A DNA stretch of 64,000 nucleotides from Sphingopyxis sp. BSN-002 (GTDB lineage Bacteria > Pseudomonadota > Alphaproteobacteria > Sphingomonadales > Sphingomonadaceae): the NCBI RefSeq assembly GCF_022024275.1, contig NZ_CP091804.1, forward strand, positions 3,614,501 to 3,678,500, read 5' to 3'. Numbering within the stretch: position 1 is the first letter of the stretch; every line of letters starts with the position of its first letter. Shown piece after piece: positions 25,567 to 34,286 of this stretch. Both the position numbers and the translations under genes were made by a program. The notes under the pieces were generated by a model that ran no database searches, was not told the DNA's origin, and worked only from the letters and a program-made list of their open reading frames with translations.

Positions 25567-26487
25567 TTATCGCGACGAAACCACCCGCTTCACATGCGCC
25601 AGACACGCCTCGGTCTCGCGCGCCACATCGGCGTTCAACCACGCGACGATCTCCGGCGTCGGGCCGATATCGGGCTCCAGCAGCGCGAAGTCGAGGTAGA
25701 CCGGCGGCGCGATCGGGCGAATCGCGACGTTCAGCCGGTGGAACAGCGGCGCGCTGAACGGCTCGGCGATCGACACGCCGAGCCCCGCCTCGACGAACGC
25801 GTACAGGATTTGCGAGTGCTGCGTCTCCAGCCGCCGTGACACCGGGATGCCCGACTTCTCCAAGGCAGCGTCAATGCCGTTCCACAGCGCGTCAGCCTCG
25901 TGCATCGGTCCGATGAATTCCTCGCCCGCCAGATCTTCGACCGCCAGATGCTCGCGCGCTGCGAGCGGGTGGTTGGCGGGCAGGATGCAGACATATTCGG
26001 CGCGGGAGAGGAGGGTCGAGCGGATGCCTTCGCGACCCTGCGCATCGACTCCGATCCCCAGATCGGCCTGCCCCAGGAACACGCGCTCCTCGATCGCGCG
26101 CTGACCCAGCGACTCCACCGTGATCTTGATGTCGGGATAGAGGATGCGGAAGCGCGCGATCACCGCGGGCAGGATCGCCATCGCGATCGCCGCCAGCGCC
26201 GCGATCCGCACCGTGCCGACCGGATGCGCGCGGATACGCCGCGCCGCCTGGTCGAGCAGGTCGAGACCTGCATAGCTCCGCCGCACCGCCTCATACAGCG
26301 CCTGCGCCTGCGCGGTCGGGTGCACGCGCGCGCCGCGCCGGTCGAACAGGCGAAAGCCCACCGCACGCTCCATGTCGGCGATCAGCCGGCTCACCGACGG
26401 CTGGCTGATGTTGAGCATCGACGCGGCGGCGGTGATGCCCCCGCTCATCATGACGGCGCGAAACGCCTCGACCTGTCTCATTCGCAT
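25567..26487 (-). CDS. LysR family transcriptional regulator
   Basis: 306 residues from the ATG at 26487 (a second ATG is two codons on). The helix-turn-helix is VEAFRAVMMSGGITAAASMLNISQPSVSRLIADMERAVG, with a conventional substrate-binding domain behind it. The family controls the divergent neighbour, here the PhyH dioxygenase and FMN reductase unit, with 102 bp between the starts. Amino-acid or amine catabolism regulators look similar; the effector is unknown. Confidence 0.9.
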   Translation of the reverse strand: MRMRQVEAFRAVMMSGGITAAASMLNISQPSVSRLIADMERAVGFRLFDRRGARVHPTAQAQALYEAVRRSYAGLDLLDQAARRIRAHPVGTVRIAALAAIAMAILPAVIARFRILYPDIKITVESLGQRAIEERVFLGQADLGIGVDAQGREGIRSTLLSRAEYVCILPANHPLAAREHLAVEDLAGEEFIGPMHEADALWNGIDAALEKSGIPVSRRLETQHSQILYAFVEAGLGVSIAEPFSAPLFHRLNVAIRPIAPPVYLDFALLEPDIGPTPEIVAWLNADVARETEACLAHVKRVVSSR

Positions 26488-26491
26488 AGGC

Positions 26492-26538
26492 CATAGTATA
26501 GACGTATGACCGAAGGATGCAATTCGATTGGATGCAAT
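26492..26538. promoter_or_regulatory. LysR/PhyH divergent promoter with dyad and direct repeats
   Basis: Contains CATAGTATA-GACGTATG at 26492-26508, an imperfect dyad that shares CATAGTAT with the site at 24015, and a direct repeat GGATGCAAT at 26515-26523 and 26530-26538. Position between divergent genes suits autoregulation by the LysR protein. Binding is inferred only. Confidence 0.45.
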
Positions 26539-26589
26539 GGGTGGTTCGGGAGTATCGAGTCGGCATTGGATAAATCCGGGAGAGACGAA

Positions 26590-27354
26590 ATGGATTATTC
26601 GGCGCAGCGCGAACAATTCGCGACCGAGGGCTATGCCGTGTTCGAACGCATCCTCGAAGGCCCGCTGCTTGATCTGCTGCGCGAGGAATGCGGCCGCGTG
26701 ATCGAGCGCGAGGACGCCCGCCTCGACGGCCTCGGCGTCGAGGTCGACGGCATCAGCCACAAGGGCAAGCGCTACTTCGCCGGCGAATGCCAGCGCAAGC
26801 AGCCCGACCTCCGCAACATGTTGTTCAGCGAGACGATGGCCGATGTCTGCCGTGCGACGCTCGGCGACGACGCCTATTTCTTCTACGACCAATATGTCGT
26901 GAAGGGCGCCAGCGAAGGCATGCCGTTCAGCTGGCACCAGGACTCGGGCTATGTCGTCGGCAATGGCGGCCCCGCCGATCACAAGCCGTACCTCACCTGC
27001 TGGTGCACGCTCGATGACACGACGGTCGCCAACGGCACCGTCCGCATCATGCCCTTCTCGCAGGCGCCCGAAACGCGCGAGGGCATCGTTCCACATATCC
27101 GCCAGCCGGGCAGCAACGACCTCGTCGGCTATACCGGCGACAATGAGGGCGTGACGCTCGAGGTTCCCGCGGGCAGCATCGTTGCCTTCTCCAGCCTCGC
27201 GCTCCACGCGACCGGATCGAATTCGACCCCGAACATGCGCCGCGTCTATCTGGCGCAATATTCGCCCGAACCGATCCTCAATCCGGGCACCAACCATCTC
27301 CGCCGCAACGCGATCGCCTTCCTGCGCGGCGGCAGTCAGGTCACCTTCAACTAA
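26590..27354 (+). CDS. Phytanoyl-CoA dioxygenase (PhyH) family Fe(II)/2-oxoglutarate oxygenase
   Basis: 254 residues; ATG 26590 follows GGGAGAGACGAA. The cupin-type oxygenase has the iron ligands His and Asp in SWHQDSGY and distal His in LALHATGSN, with Arg in NMRRVYL likely holding 2-oxoglutarate. Such enzymes hydroxylate small molecules or cleave C-X bonds. It is coupled to an FMN reductase gene (10 bp gap). The substrate is unknown. Sulfonate-cleaving 2-oxoglutarate enzymes exist, so a desulfonating role is possible but unsupported. Confidence 0.88.
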   Translation: MDYSAQREQFATEGYAVFERILEGPLLDLLREECGRVIEREDARLDGLGVEVDGISHKGKRYFAGECQRKQPDLRNMLFSETMADVCRATLGDDAYFFYDQYVVKGASEGMPFSWHQDSGYVVGNGGPADHKPYLTCWCTLDDTTVANGTVRIMPFSQAPETREGIVPHIRQPGSNDLVGYTGDNEGVTLEVPAGSIVAFSSLALHATGSNSTPNMRRVYLAQYSPEPILNPGTNHLRRNAIAFLRGGSQVTFN

Positions 27355-27364
27355 GGAGGATGTG

Positions 27365-27979
27365 ATGATCGATCGCCCCGTTTCTGCGCACCGTCCGCGC
27401 ATCGTCGCGCTGGGCGGCAACGCCACCGCCGGCGGATCGGCCGAGCGCCTGCTTCGCCACGCGCTCGCACGCTGCGAGGCCGAAGGCGCGGAGACGTCGC
27501 TGTTCGCGGGCGATGCGATCGACCTGCCGCTTTATGCGCCGCACCGCGCCGATCGTTGCGACAAGGCGCAGGCGCTGACCGAAGCGCTGCGCGATGCCGA
27601 CGGGATCATCGTTGCATCGCCCGCCTATCACGGCACCGTGTCGGGGGTGGTCAAGAATGCGCTCGACTATGCGCAGGATCTTGTGTCCGACACGCAGCCC
27701 TATTTCGACGGCCGCGCCGTCGGGCTGGTTGCGGTTGCGGGGGGCTGGCAGGCGGCAGGAAGCACGCTCGCGACGCTGCGCTCGATCACCCACGCGCTGC
27801 GCGGCTGGCCGACCCCGATGGCGGTGACCGCGAACAGCAGCCAGCCGCTCTTCGATCCCGACGGGCTGCTCACCGACGATGGCATCGCGATGCAGCTCGA
27901 CATCATGACCAGCCAGGTGATGATGTTCGCGCGAATGAAGGCCGGATACGCCGCGGCGCGTGCCGCCGAGACGGTCTAG
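27365..27979 (+). CDS. NADPH-dependent FMN reductase (SsuE-like flavodoxin fold)
   Basis: 204 residues; ATG 27365 follows a strong AAGGAGG. It shows the flavodoxin-like order IVALGGNATAGGSAERLL (phosphate loop), DGIIVASPAYHGTVSGVVKNALDY (FMN contact) and GLVAVAGGWQAAGSTLATLR. Enzymes of this group reduce FMN for two-component monooxygenases such as SsuD. It has no monooxygenase beside it, so it might serve the SmoC-like enzyme 19 kb away (inference, weak). Its 3' end overlaps the convergent acyl-CoA synthetase gene by 4 bp. Confidence 0.87.
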   Translation: MIDRPVSAHRPRIVALGGNATAGGSAERLLRHALARCEAEGAETSLFAGDAIDLPLYAPHRADRCDKAQALTEALRDADGIIVASPAYHGTVSGVVKNALDYAQDLVSDTQPYFDGRAVGLVAVAGGWQAAGSTLATLRSITHALRGWPTPMAVTANSSQPLFDPDGLLTDDGIAMQLDIMTSQVMMFARMKAGYAAARAAETV

Positions 27980-29514
27980 GCCGCGCCCAGCTTCGACGCG
28001 CGGATATCCTTCTTCAGCACCTTGCCGACCTTCGAGCGCGGCAGATCGTCCCAGATTTCGAGTTCCTTCGGCGCCTTCACACTGCCGATCGCCGCCTTGA
28101 CGTACGCGATGATGTCGTCGGCGTTGGCGCTCTGCCCGGCGCGAAGCTGGACGACGGCACAGACGCGCTCGCCCCATTTGTCGTCGGGAAGTCCGAACAC
28201 CGCGCCGTCCTGTACCGCAGGATGCGACAGCAGCGCCGCCTCGACCTCGGCCGAATAGACGTTGAAGCCGCCGGTGATGATCATGTCCTTCGCGCGGTCG
28301 ACGATGAACAGGAAATTGTCGGCGTCGAGATAGCCGATGTCGCCGGTGCGGTGCCAGCCATTCAGCGTCGCTTCGGCGGTCGCAGCGGGATTCTTGTAAT
28401 AGCCATCCATCACCAGCGATCCGCGCACGACAATCTCGCCGCGTTCGCCCTGCGGCAGTTCGTTGCCGTCGGTATCGACGATCGCGACGCGAACGAGCGG
28501 TCCCGGCTTGCCCGCCGACGACAGGCGATGCCGCGCGACCGATCCGTCGGGATTGAGGTGATCCTTCGGCGCCATCATCGAGATCATCATCGGCGCTTCG
28601 GTCTGGCCGAAAAGCTGCGCCATGACCGGGCCGAGCTTGTCGATCGCCTCCTCCAGCCGCGCGGGCGAGATCGGCGCGGCGCCGTACCAGAAGCACTGCA
28701 TCGCCGAGAGGTCTGTCGCGGGAAGCGCAGGATGATCGAGCAGCATGTAGATGAGCGTCGGCGGCAGGAAGGTGTGCGTCGCGCGGTGGTGCGAGGCGAG
28801 CGCCAGAAACTCGCCGATATCGGGATAGGGCATGATCACGATCTCGCCGCCGTGCGCCATGATAGGGAAGGCGAGCACGCCCGCCGCATGCGTCAGCGGC
28901 GCCATCGCCAGATAGACCGGACGCCCGTCGAACGGGTAGCCCATCAGCGTCAGTGCGGTCATCGCCTCGAGATTGCGATTTGTCAGCATCACGCCCTTGG
29001 GGTGCCCCGTCGTGCCGCCGGTCCCGGGGATCATCGCGAGGTCGCTGACGGGTGCCGCGATGAAGGGGGTTTCGTCATCGGCACCCGCCAGCCACTGGTC
29101 GAGCGACGGCGCGAACGGCTGCTCGGCATCGAGGCAGACGAGCTGCTCGAGCTTGGGCAACTGCTCGCGCAATTGGTCGACCAGTTCCGCGAATTTCGAA
29201 TGAAAGAAGAGCGCGGCGCAGTCGAAGTTGTCGAGAATATACGCATTCTCGGCGGCTTCGTTGCGCGGGTTGATCGGGCACCACACCGCGCCGGCGCGCG
29301 ATATGGCGAAGACGATGGCAAAAGCGACGGGGTCATTGCCCGAAAGGATCGCGACATGCTTGCCCGGCGTGATCCCCGCGGCGCCCAAGCCCCGCGCGAC
29401 GCGATGCGTGAGCCGCTGGACCTCCCCATACGACAGACTCTTGCCGGCCATCGTCAGGCAGGGGGCATCGGCGCCCAGCGACGCCCCCTTGTCGAGCCAG
29501 TCGACGAGCCGCAT
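27976..29514 (-). CDS. Acyl-CoA synthetase (AMP-dependent)
   Basis: 512 residues; the ATG at 29514 overlaps the stop of the preceding gene (ATGA). The AMP-binding core is IPGTGGTTGHPKGVML, LFGQTEAPMMISMM and GDIGYLDADNFLFIVDRAKDMIITGGFNVYSAEVE, and the C-terminal Lys is in PRSKVGKVLKKDIR. The first signature has GTGGTTG in place of the more usual SGTTG. It activates an unknown carboxylate. Last gene of a coupled minus-strand unit with the saccharopine-dehydrogenase-like gene. Confidence 0.88.
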   Translation of the reverse strand: MRLVDWLDKGASLGADAPCLTMAGKSLSYGEVQRLTHRVARGLGAAGITPGKHVAILSGNDPVAFAIVFAISRAGAVWCPINPRNEAAENAYILDNFDCAALFFHSKFAELVDQLREQLPKLEQLVCLDAEQPFAPSLDQWLAGADDETPFIAAPVSDLAMIPGTGGTTGHPKGVMLTNRNLEAMTALTLMGYPFDGRPVYLAMAPLTHAAGVLAFPIMAHGGEIVIMPYPDIGEFLALASHHRATHTFLPPTLIYMLLDHPALPATDLSAMQCFWYGAAPISPARLEEAIDKLGPVMAQLFGQTEAPMMISMMAPKDHLNPDGSVARHRLSSAGKPGPLVRVAIVDTDGNELPQGERGEIVVRGSLVMDGYYKNPAATAEATLNGWHRTGDIGYLDADNFLFIVDRAKDMIITGGFNVYSAEVEAALLSHPAVQDGAVFGLPDDKWGERVCAVVQLRAGQSANADDIIAYVKAAIGSVKAPKELEIWDDLPRSKVGKVLKKDIRASKLGAA

Positions 29515-30635
29515 CAGTCTTGAACCGTGACGATCGGCTTCAGCACCAGTCCGAACTGGCGCAGCGTACCCAGGATCTCGCGATGCCCGAACGCCTGGCA
29601 CGCCGAGGCGAAGCCGGTCCGGCGTGGTGCCTGTTGCAGCAGGTTTGCGGCGCACCACGCCTGCATCAGGCCGGTCTGCTTGTAGTTGCAATTGCCGTGG
29701 ATCAGCACATGCGCGCGACCGAGCGGTCCGGAGGCGTGAACCGAATCGATGCTGGTATTGAGCCGCGGATTTTCGCGCGGCGGCATGTCGCCTTGAACCG
29801 ACTCCGCCATTTTCGACAGCGCGGCCTCCTGTTCGGCGAAGGGCAGGGGTTTGATGTCGGTATCGATCATCTTCGTCATCTCGACCACATTGTCCATGAC
29901 TTCGCGTGCGAATACGCCGCCATAGACCTTGACCGTCGACACGCGCGGGTCGTCCTTGAACCAGAGCGGGTGCGAAGTGCCGCCCCACGGCAAGGTCAGC
30001 GCGGTCGCATGTTGGCCGGGGACATTGCATTCGGTTTTCGTCAGCGTCGGCCACTGAACATATTTATTATTTTCAAGATAGTACCAGTCGGCCTTCAGGA
30101 TGGTGAAGATCGTCTGGACCGAAGCATAGGTCGGGAAACCCTTCCACAGCACGAGCATGTCGAGGGTGTCGAGCCCGGGCACTGCTTCGAGTGCGATGTT
30201 CGCTGCAATCTCGCCGGTCGTGTACATATGCGCGACACACGGCGAGAGCAGCAGGCCCTTCTTCGCGAAGCCTTCACCCCACTTCTCCTGCGCCAGCATC
30301 ATCCAGTCCTGTTCGCCGGTCGTGTCGAGATAATGCACGCCCGCAGCAAGGCATGCCTCGACGGTCTCGGGGCCATATTTGATGAACGGGCCGACCATGT
30401 TGCAGACGACTTTCGCGCCCTTGAACAGCTTGGTGAGCGCCTCGACGCTATGTTCGACCTCGGCGACCTCATAGTCGGCGGTCTCGATGCCGGGGACCTT
30501 GTCCATCACCTCCTGCACTCGCTTTGCGTCGCGGCCCGCAGCGATGAAGGGAATGCCTAGTTCGCGCAGATATTCGCAGACGAGGCGGCCGGTGTAGCCT
30601 GAGGCGCCATAGACGATGACCGGTTTCTTGCTCAT
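29514..30635 (-). CDS. Saccharopine dehydrogenase-like NADP-binding protein
   Basis: 373 residues. The N-terminal Rossmann fold is VIVYGASGYTGRLVCEYLRE with RDAKRVQEVM after it, as in trans-acting enoyl reductase and saccharopine-dehydrogenase-like proteins. NMVGPFIKYGPETVEACLAAGVHYLDTTGEQDWM is diagnostic for this group. The true reaction is unknown; such proteins sit in lipid and terpenoid pathways. A few AT-rich codons (YLENNKYV) stand out. It is in one unit with the acyl-CoA synthetase. Confidence 0.82.
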   Translation of the reverse strand: MSKKPVIVYGASGYTGRLVCEYLRELGIPFIAAGRDAKRVQEVMDKVPGIETADYEVAEVEHSVEALTKLFKGAKVVCNMVGPFIKYGPETVEACLAAGVHYLDTTGEQDWMMLAQEKWGEGFAKKGLLLSPCVAHMYTTGEIAANIALEAVPGLDTLDMLVLWKGFPTYASVQTIFTILKADWYYLENNKYVQWPTLTKTECNVPGQHATALTLPWGGTSHPLWFKDDPRVSTVKVYGGVFAREVMDNVVEMTKMIDTDIKPLPFAEQEAALSKMAESVQGDMPPRENPRLNTSIDSVHASGPLGRAHVLIHGNCNYKQTGLMQAWCAANLLQQAPRRTGFASACQAFGHREILGTLRQFGLVLKPIVTVQD

Positions 30636-30666
30636 GAAATGTCGTCCTGTTCTGAAGGGTTTCGGG

Positions 30667-31437
30667 TCAGACCGCGGTGTAGCCGCCGTCGACGATCAAC
30701 TCGCTGCCGCATATGTAGGCGGCGTCGTCGCTGGCGAGGAAAAGGAGCGGACGCGCAATCTCGCGCGTCGTCGCCATCCGGCCGAGCGGAATCGCGCCGA
30801 CGGTAGCGGTGGCAAAATCGGCAGCCGCCTCGCCCAGACTGCCGACAGCATCGGCGACCAGCTTGGTCTCGCAATAGCCGGGATGGAGCGAGTTGATCCG
30901 CACGGGCCAGCCCTTGCGAGCACAATCGACCGCGACCGCCTTGGTCAGCATCGCAACGCCGGCCTTGCTGGCGTTGTAGGCGGGGAAGAGCGGTTCGGCG
31001 ACGTTCGCCGCGATCGAGGCGACGTTGACGATCACGCCGCCCTTGTCCTGCATCGCCGCAATCCCGGCGCGGACACCGAGGAAGACGCTTTCCAGATTGA
31101 CCGCCATCAGGCGCTGCCATTCGGCGAGACCGGTATCGACGACGGATTTCAGAAAGCCCATGCCGGCGTTGTTGACGAGAATGTCGAGCTTGCCTTCGCG
31201 GGCGACGATCTCGTCGATCAGCGCCTTCCATGCCGCCTCGTCGGCAACGTCCTGCCGCCGTGCTTCTGCTTTTCCGCCCTCGGCGCGGATCGCTGCGGCG
31301 GCTGCCTCGGCTTCTTCCAGATCGATGTCGGTGATCGTGACCGACGCACCCTCTCGGGCGAATTCCTGGGCGGCGGCGAGACCGATACCGCGCGCGGCGC
31401 CGGTGATCAGCACGCTCTTGCCGGTGAAACGCATCAT
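30667..31437 (-). CDS. Short-chain dehydrogenase/reductase (SDR)
   Basis: 256 residues. Classical SDR: cofactor motif ITGAARGIGLA, DVADEAAW, NNAGMG, catalytic Ser in NVASIA and YNASKAG (Tyr-x3-Lys), and C-terminal GSELIVDGGYTAV. An Asp at TDIDLEE after the second strand suggests NAD. It probably oxidises or reduces a secondary alcohol of the same substrate as the neighbouring acyl-CoA synthetase. The gap to the next gene is 31 bp. Confidence 0.9.
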   Translation of the reverse strand: MMRFTGKSVLITGAARGIGLAAAQEFAREGASVTITDIDLEEAEAAAAAIRAEGGKAEARRQDVADEAAWKALIDEIVAREGKLDILVNNAGMGFLKSVVDTGLAEWQRLMAVNLESVFLGVRAGIAAMQDKGGVIVNVASIAANVAEPLFPAYNASKAGVAMLTKAVAVDCARKGWPVRINSLHPGYCETKLVADAVGSLGEAAADFATATVGAIPLGRMATTREIARPLLFLASDDAAYICGSELIVDGGYTAV

Positions 31438-31474
31438 GGGATGCTCCTTGTAAGGCTATATTTTCGAGCGGGTC

Positions 31475-31508
31475 GGGGGCGGCGGGCAAGGGAGGGGACG
31501 CCGCCCCC
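31475..31508. other. GC-rich hairpin between the SDR and TonB genes
   Basis: GGGGGCGGC and GCCGCCCCC form a perfect 9-bp stem (31475-31483/31500-31508) in the gap after the TonB receptor stop. No T-run follows on either strand, so it is a weak terminator at best or a processing hairpin separating the receptor from the SDR transcript. Confidence 0.5.
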
Positions 31509-31517
31509 TTGGGGTGA

Positions 31518-34103
31518 TCAGAACTTGGCGGTCACCTCGACGCCATAGGTGCGCGGCGTGCCGCGGTTCAGATAATCGAGGCCGAAGATGTCGATGTTGA
31601 GCCCGTAGCTGTAGTAATATTTGTTGGTCAGATTCTTGACCCACAGGCTTGCGGCGTAGTTGCCGTGCTCGAAGGTCAGGCGGCTGTTGACGAGCCAGTA
31701 TCCGGGATTTCCGCAGGTGATTGCCGGCCCCGCGGGGCGGACGTTGCCGGGCGCGCCGGCGCGGTCGCACGGGGTCTGGCCATAGTCGCCGAACGGGTCG
31801 AAATAATATTTGCCCGTGTAGGCGGCGTCGCCGCGCAGCGTCAGCTTGTTGTCGCCGCTGTTGAAGACGTCCCAGTCGAACCCGGCCGAGAAGGTCGTGC
31901 GCGGCGCGTTCGGGAAGGGGTTGCCATTGACGTTGCGCGTCGGGCTCGACGGATCGGTCGGGTCGATCACATTGCCCTTATATTTGCTGCGCAGCAGGCT
32001 CATCGAGGCATCGAGGCGCAGGCTGTCGGCCGCCTGGATCGTCAGCTCGGCTTCGCCGCCATAGAGACGGCCGTTGGCGCTGCGGGTGAAGGTCGTTGCG
32101 CCGATAACCTGCGTGACCTGATGGTTCTTGTAGTCGTAATAGAAGGTCGCGAGGTTGAGCTGCACGCGCCGGTCGAAGAAGCGCATCTTCAGCCCGCCTT
32201 CATACGCGTTGATCTGTTCGGGTTGGATATAATAGACCTGATTGGTCCCCTGATAGGCAAGGCCGTTGAAGCTGCCGCTGCGATAGCCGCGGCTGTAGTT
32301 CAGATACGCCATCATATCGTCGGCGAAGTCGTAGCTGAGGTTGACGCGTCCGGTCAGGCGGTTCGCCTTTTCCTTCTGCTCGAGCGCCGGGGCGCTTGCG
32401 TCATAGGGGAAGGTGTAGGGGATGGTGCTGGCACGGATCGTTCCGCCGAGGTCATAGAGCACCGTCCGGCCGTTCAGATATTTGACCTTGTCCATCGTAT
32501 AGCGAAGGCCGACGCTGAGTGTCAGCGCGTCGGTGATGTCATAGCTGCCGTCGAAATAGATCGCCGCTGACGGACGCTTGATCGTGTATTTCTGTTCGCC
32601 GCTGATCGGACCGAAGGGCGGGGCGCCGGCCGCACGGCAAGCCGCCGAGATGGCGCCGCCGAAGCCGCCACCGCCCGAATTGTTGACCTGAATGTCGGTC
32701 AGCAACGCGATCAGCGAGCGGGCATCGAGGAAGCCGTTAGGGTTGCCCGTGGGCACCGCCGAGCAATTCGCCGGATTGGTCGGATCGAGCGCCGGGTTGA
32801 CCGCGAAAGCCGGAACGAACGCTGCCGCCTGCGGCGCCGACACCGGTGCGTTGAAGAAGCTGCTTGGAGCGCCCGCACCCAGCAGGATCGGTTTCAGCAC
32901 GCCGAAGAAGTCGATCTCGTTGCGCGTGTCGATCTTGTCGACACCATAATAGAGGCCCGCGACGAGATTGAGCCGGTCGCCCTTGTAGTTCAGGCGCAGG
33001 TCCTGGTTGAAATTCTTACTGACCGAATTGTAGCGCAGCGCGCAGACGCTGTTCGGTGAGCCGTCGCAGTCGAAGGGCGAATTGCGATACTTGCCGGTGT
33101 CATAGCCGGTGATCGACGTCAGCGAGAGGGTGTCGCTGAGATCCACGGCGATATTGAGCGCCAGACCGTTCGACGAGGTGAAATAGCGACCGCCCGTATC
33201 GGCGGCGACCTCGTTCTTGTTCAGCGCGCGGCCCCCATTTTGTGCCGGATCGAAGCGCGAATACCCCAGAACGTCGCGCCCGTCGGCCAGCTGGCCGAGC
33301 GCATAGGGGTTCGGCGCCAGCGGATTGTCGCGTGCGAAATAGCCCTTCAGGTTGATGTCGACCGTATCCGACGGCTTCCAGCGTAGCGATACGCGGCCCG
33401 CGACGGAATTGGTCGTGCCGACGTGGCGATCCTGCACCGGGTTATACTGCCAGCCGTCACCCTTCGCGAAGGTACCTGCAAAGCGGATGCCGAGCTTGTC
33501 GGGGATGATCGTCGCCTCAAGTGCGCCCTCGGCGGTCTTGGTGTCGTAATTGCCATAGCCGAGCGTAATCGTGCCGGTGCTCGCCCCGAGCTGGGGCTTG
33601 TTGCTGAAGAAGCTGATCGCGCCGCCGGTGGTGTTGCGGCCATAGAGCGTGCCCTGCGGCCCACGCAGCACTTCGACGCGTTCGAGGTCATAGAGCTGCT
33701 GGCCATGACTGGCGCGGAAGCTCTGATAGACTTCGTCGACGTAGACGCCGACCGGAGACGCCGTCGAAGCCGAGAATTCGTTCGCGACCGATACGCCGCG
33801 CAGTGAGAAGTTCGGCTGGGTGCGGCCATAGGGCGTGGTGATCTGGAGACTGGGGACGAAGCCCTGCAGGTCCGACGTTTCGCTGATCCCGCGCGATTCC
33901 AGTTCCTCGCCGGCAAGTGCGGACACTGCGACCGGAACGTCCTGCAGATTCTGTGCGCGCTTTTGCGCGGTGACGACGATTTCGGCGATGCCGCCGCTGG
34001 CCGTTTCCTCTGTGGGCGCGGCCTCCTGTGCGAAAGCGGCGCCGCTCCATCCCATCAGCATGGTGGTGGACAGGCAGGTTGCCAGAAAAGCTCGGTTCGT
34101 CAT
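31518..34103 (-). CDS. TonB-dependent outer-membrane receptor
   Basis: 861 residues from ATG 34103. The signal peptide ends GAAFAQ, then the box-like GIAEIVVTAQKRA, plug (DVPVAVSALAGEEL, FSLRGVSVANEF, VEVLRGPQGTLYGRNTTGGAI) and barrel with C-terminal VEVTAKF. It has a long insertion rich in Gly, Pro and Ala (about residues 445-545) in an outer loop. First gene of the minus-strand catabolic set (SDR, saccharopine-type, acyl-CoA synthetase), so it likely imports the substrate. Divergent from the LuxR regulator. Confidence 0.93.
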   Translation of the reverse strand: MTNRAFLATCLSTTMLMGWSGAAFAQEAAPTEETASGGIAEIVVTAQKRAQNLQDVPVAVSALAGEELESRGISETSDLQGFVPSLQITTPYGRTQPNFSLRGVSVANEFSASTASPVGVYVDEVYQSFRASHGQQLYDLERVEVLRGPQGTLYGRNTTGGAISFFSNKPQLGASTGTITLGYGNYDTKTAEGALEATIIPDKLGIRFAGTFAKGDGWQYNPVQDRHVGTTNSVAGRVSLRWKPSDTVDINLKGYFARDNPLAPNPYALGQLADGRDVLGYSRFDPAQNGGRALNKNEVAADTGGRYFTSSNGLALNIAVDLSDTLSLTSITGYDTGKYRNSPFDCDGSPNSVCALRYNSVSKNFNQDLRLNYKGDRLNLVAGLYYGVDKIDTRNEIDFFGVLKPILLGAGAPSSFFNAPVSAPQAAAFVPAFAVNPALDPTNPANCSAVPTGNPNGFLDARSLIALLTDIQVNNSGGGGFGGAISAACRAAGAPPFGPISGEQKYTIKRPSAAIYFDGSYDITDALTLSVGLRYTMDKVKYLNGRTVLYDLGGTIRASTIPYTFPYDASAPALEQKEKANRLTGRVNLSYDFADDMMAYLNYSRGYRSGSFNGLAYQGTNQVYYIQPEQINAYEGGLKMRFFDRRVQLNLATFYYDYKNHQVTQVIGATTFTRSANGRLYGGEAELTIQAADSLRLDASMSLLRSKYKGNVIDPTDPSSPTRNVNGNPFPNAPRTTFSAGFDWDVFNSGDNKLTLRGDAAYTGKYYFDPFGDYGQTPCDRAGAPGNVRPAGPAITCGNPGYWLVNSRLTFEHGNYAASLWVKNLTNKYYYSYGLNIDIFGLDYLNRGTPRTYGVEVTAKF

Positions 34104-34244
34104 GCTTTCTCTCCCACGGCCGGCCCATATCTTTGCGGGGCCTTCGGTAAGAGGAAAGCTATGGCGCACCGGCCTCGCGCGACAGACGAGGTGGCGGGGG
34201 GAGCGATGGGGGGGTGAACGGAAGGCCGCTTGCCGCTGCAACCG

Positions 34245-34260
34245 CAAGGCTATAGCCTTG
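34245..34260. promoter_or_regulatory. Perfect 16-bp palindrome between receptor and LuxR regulator
   Basis: CAAGGCTATAGCCTTG reads the same on both strands. It lies between the divergent TonB receptor (start 34103) and regulator (start 34287) genes, a classic site for a dimeric activator or repressor. A half copy, TAAGGCTATAT, is at 31451-31461 in front of the SDR gene. Confidence 0.6.
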
Positions 34261-34286
34261 GCGCATCAAAAAGTGGGGGGCAGCGA

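Noticed and set aside
26590..27354. PhyH protein as the sulfoquinovose-cleaving dioxygenase
   Set aside because: Nothing in its residues or neighbours points to sulfonates, and an SmoC-like enzyme is already present in the locus.
27556..29523. A 655-residue open frame on the plus strand
   Set aside because: It runs through the FMN reductase gene in another frame and antisense to the acyl-CoA synthetase; composition is Arg/Asp-rich and without motifs.
34104..34247. Longer N-terminus for the TonB receptor
   Set aside because: The extension is Arg/Pro-rich and would hide the signal peptide that starts at ATG 34103.
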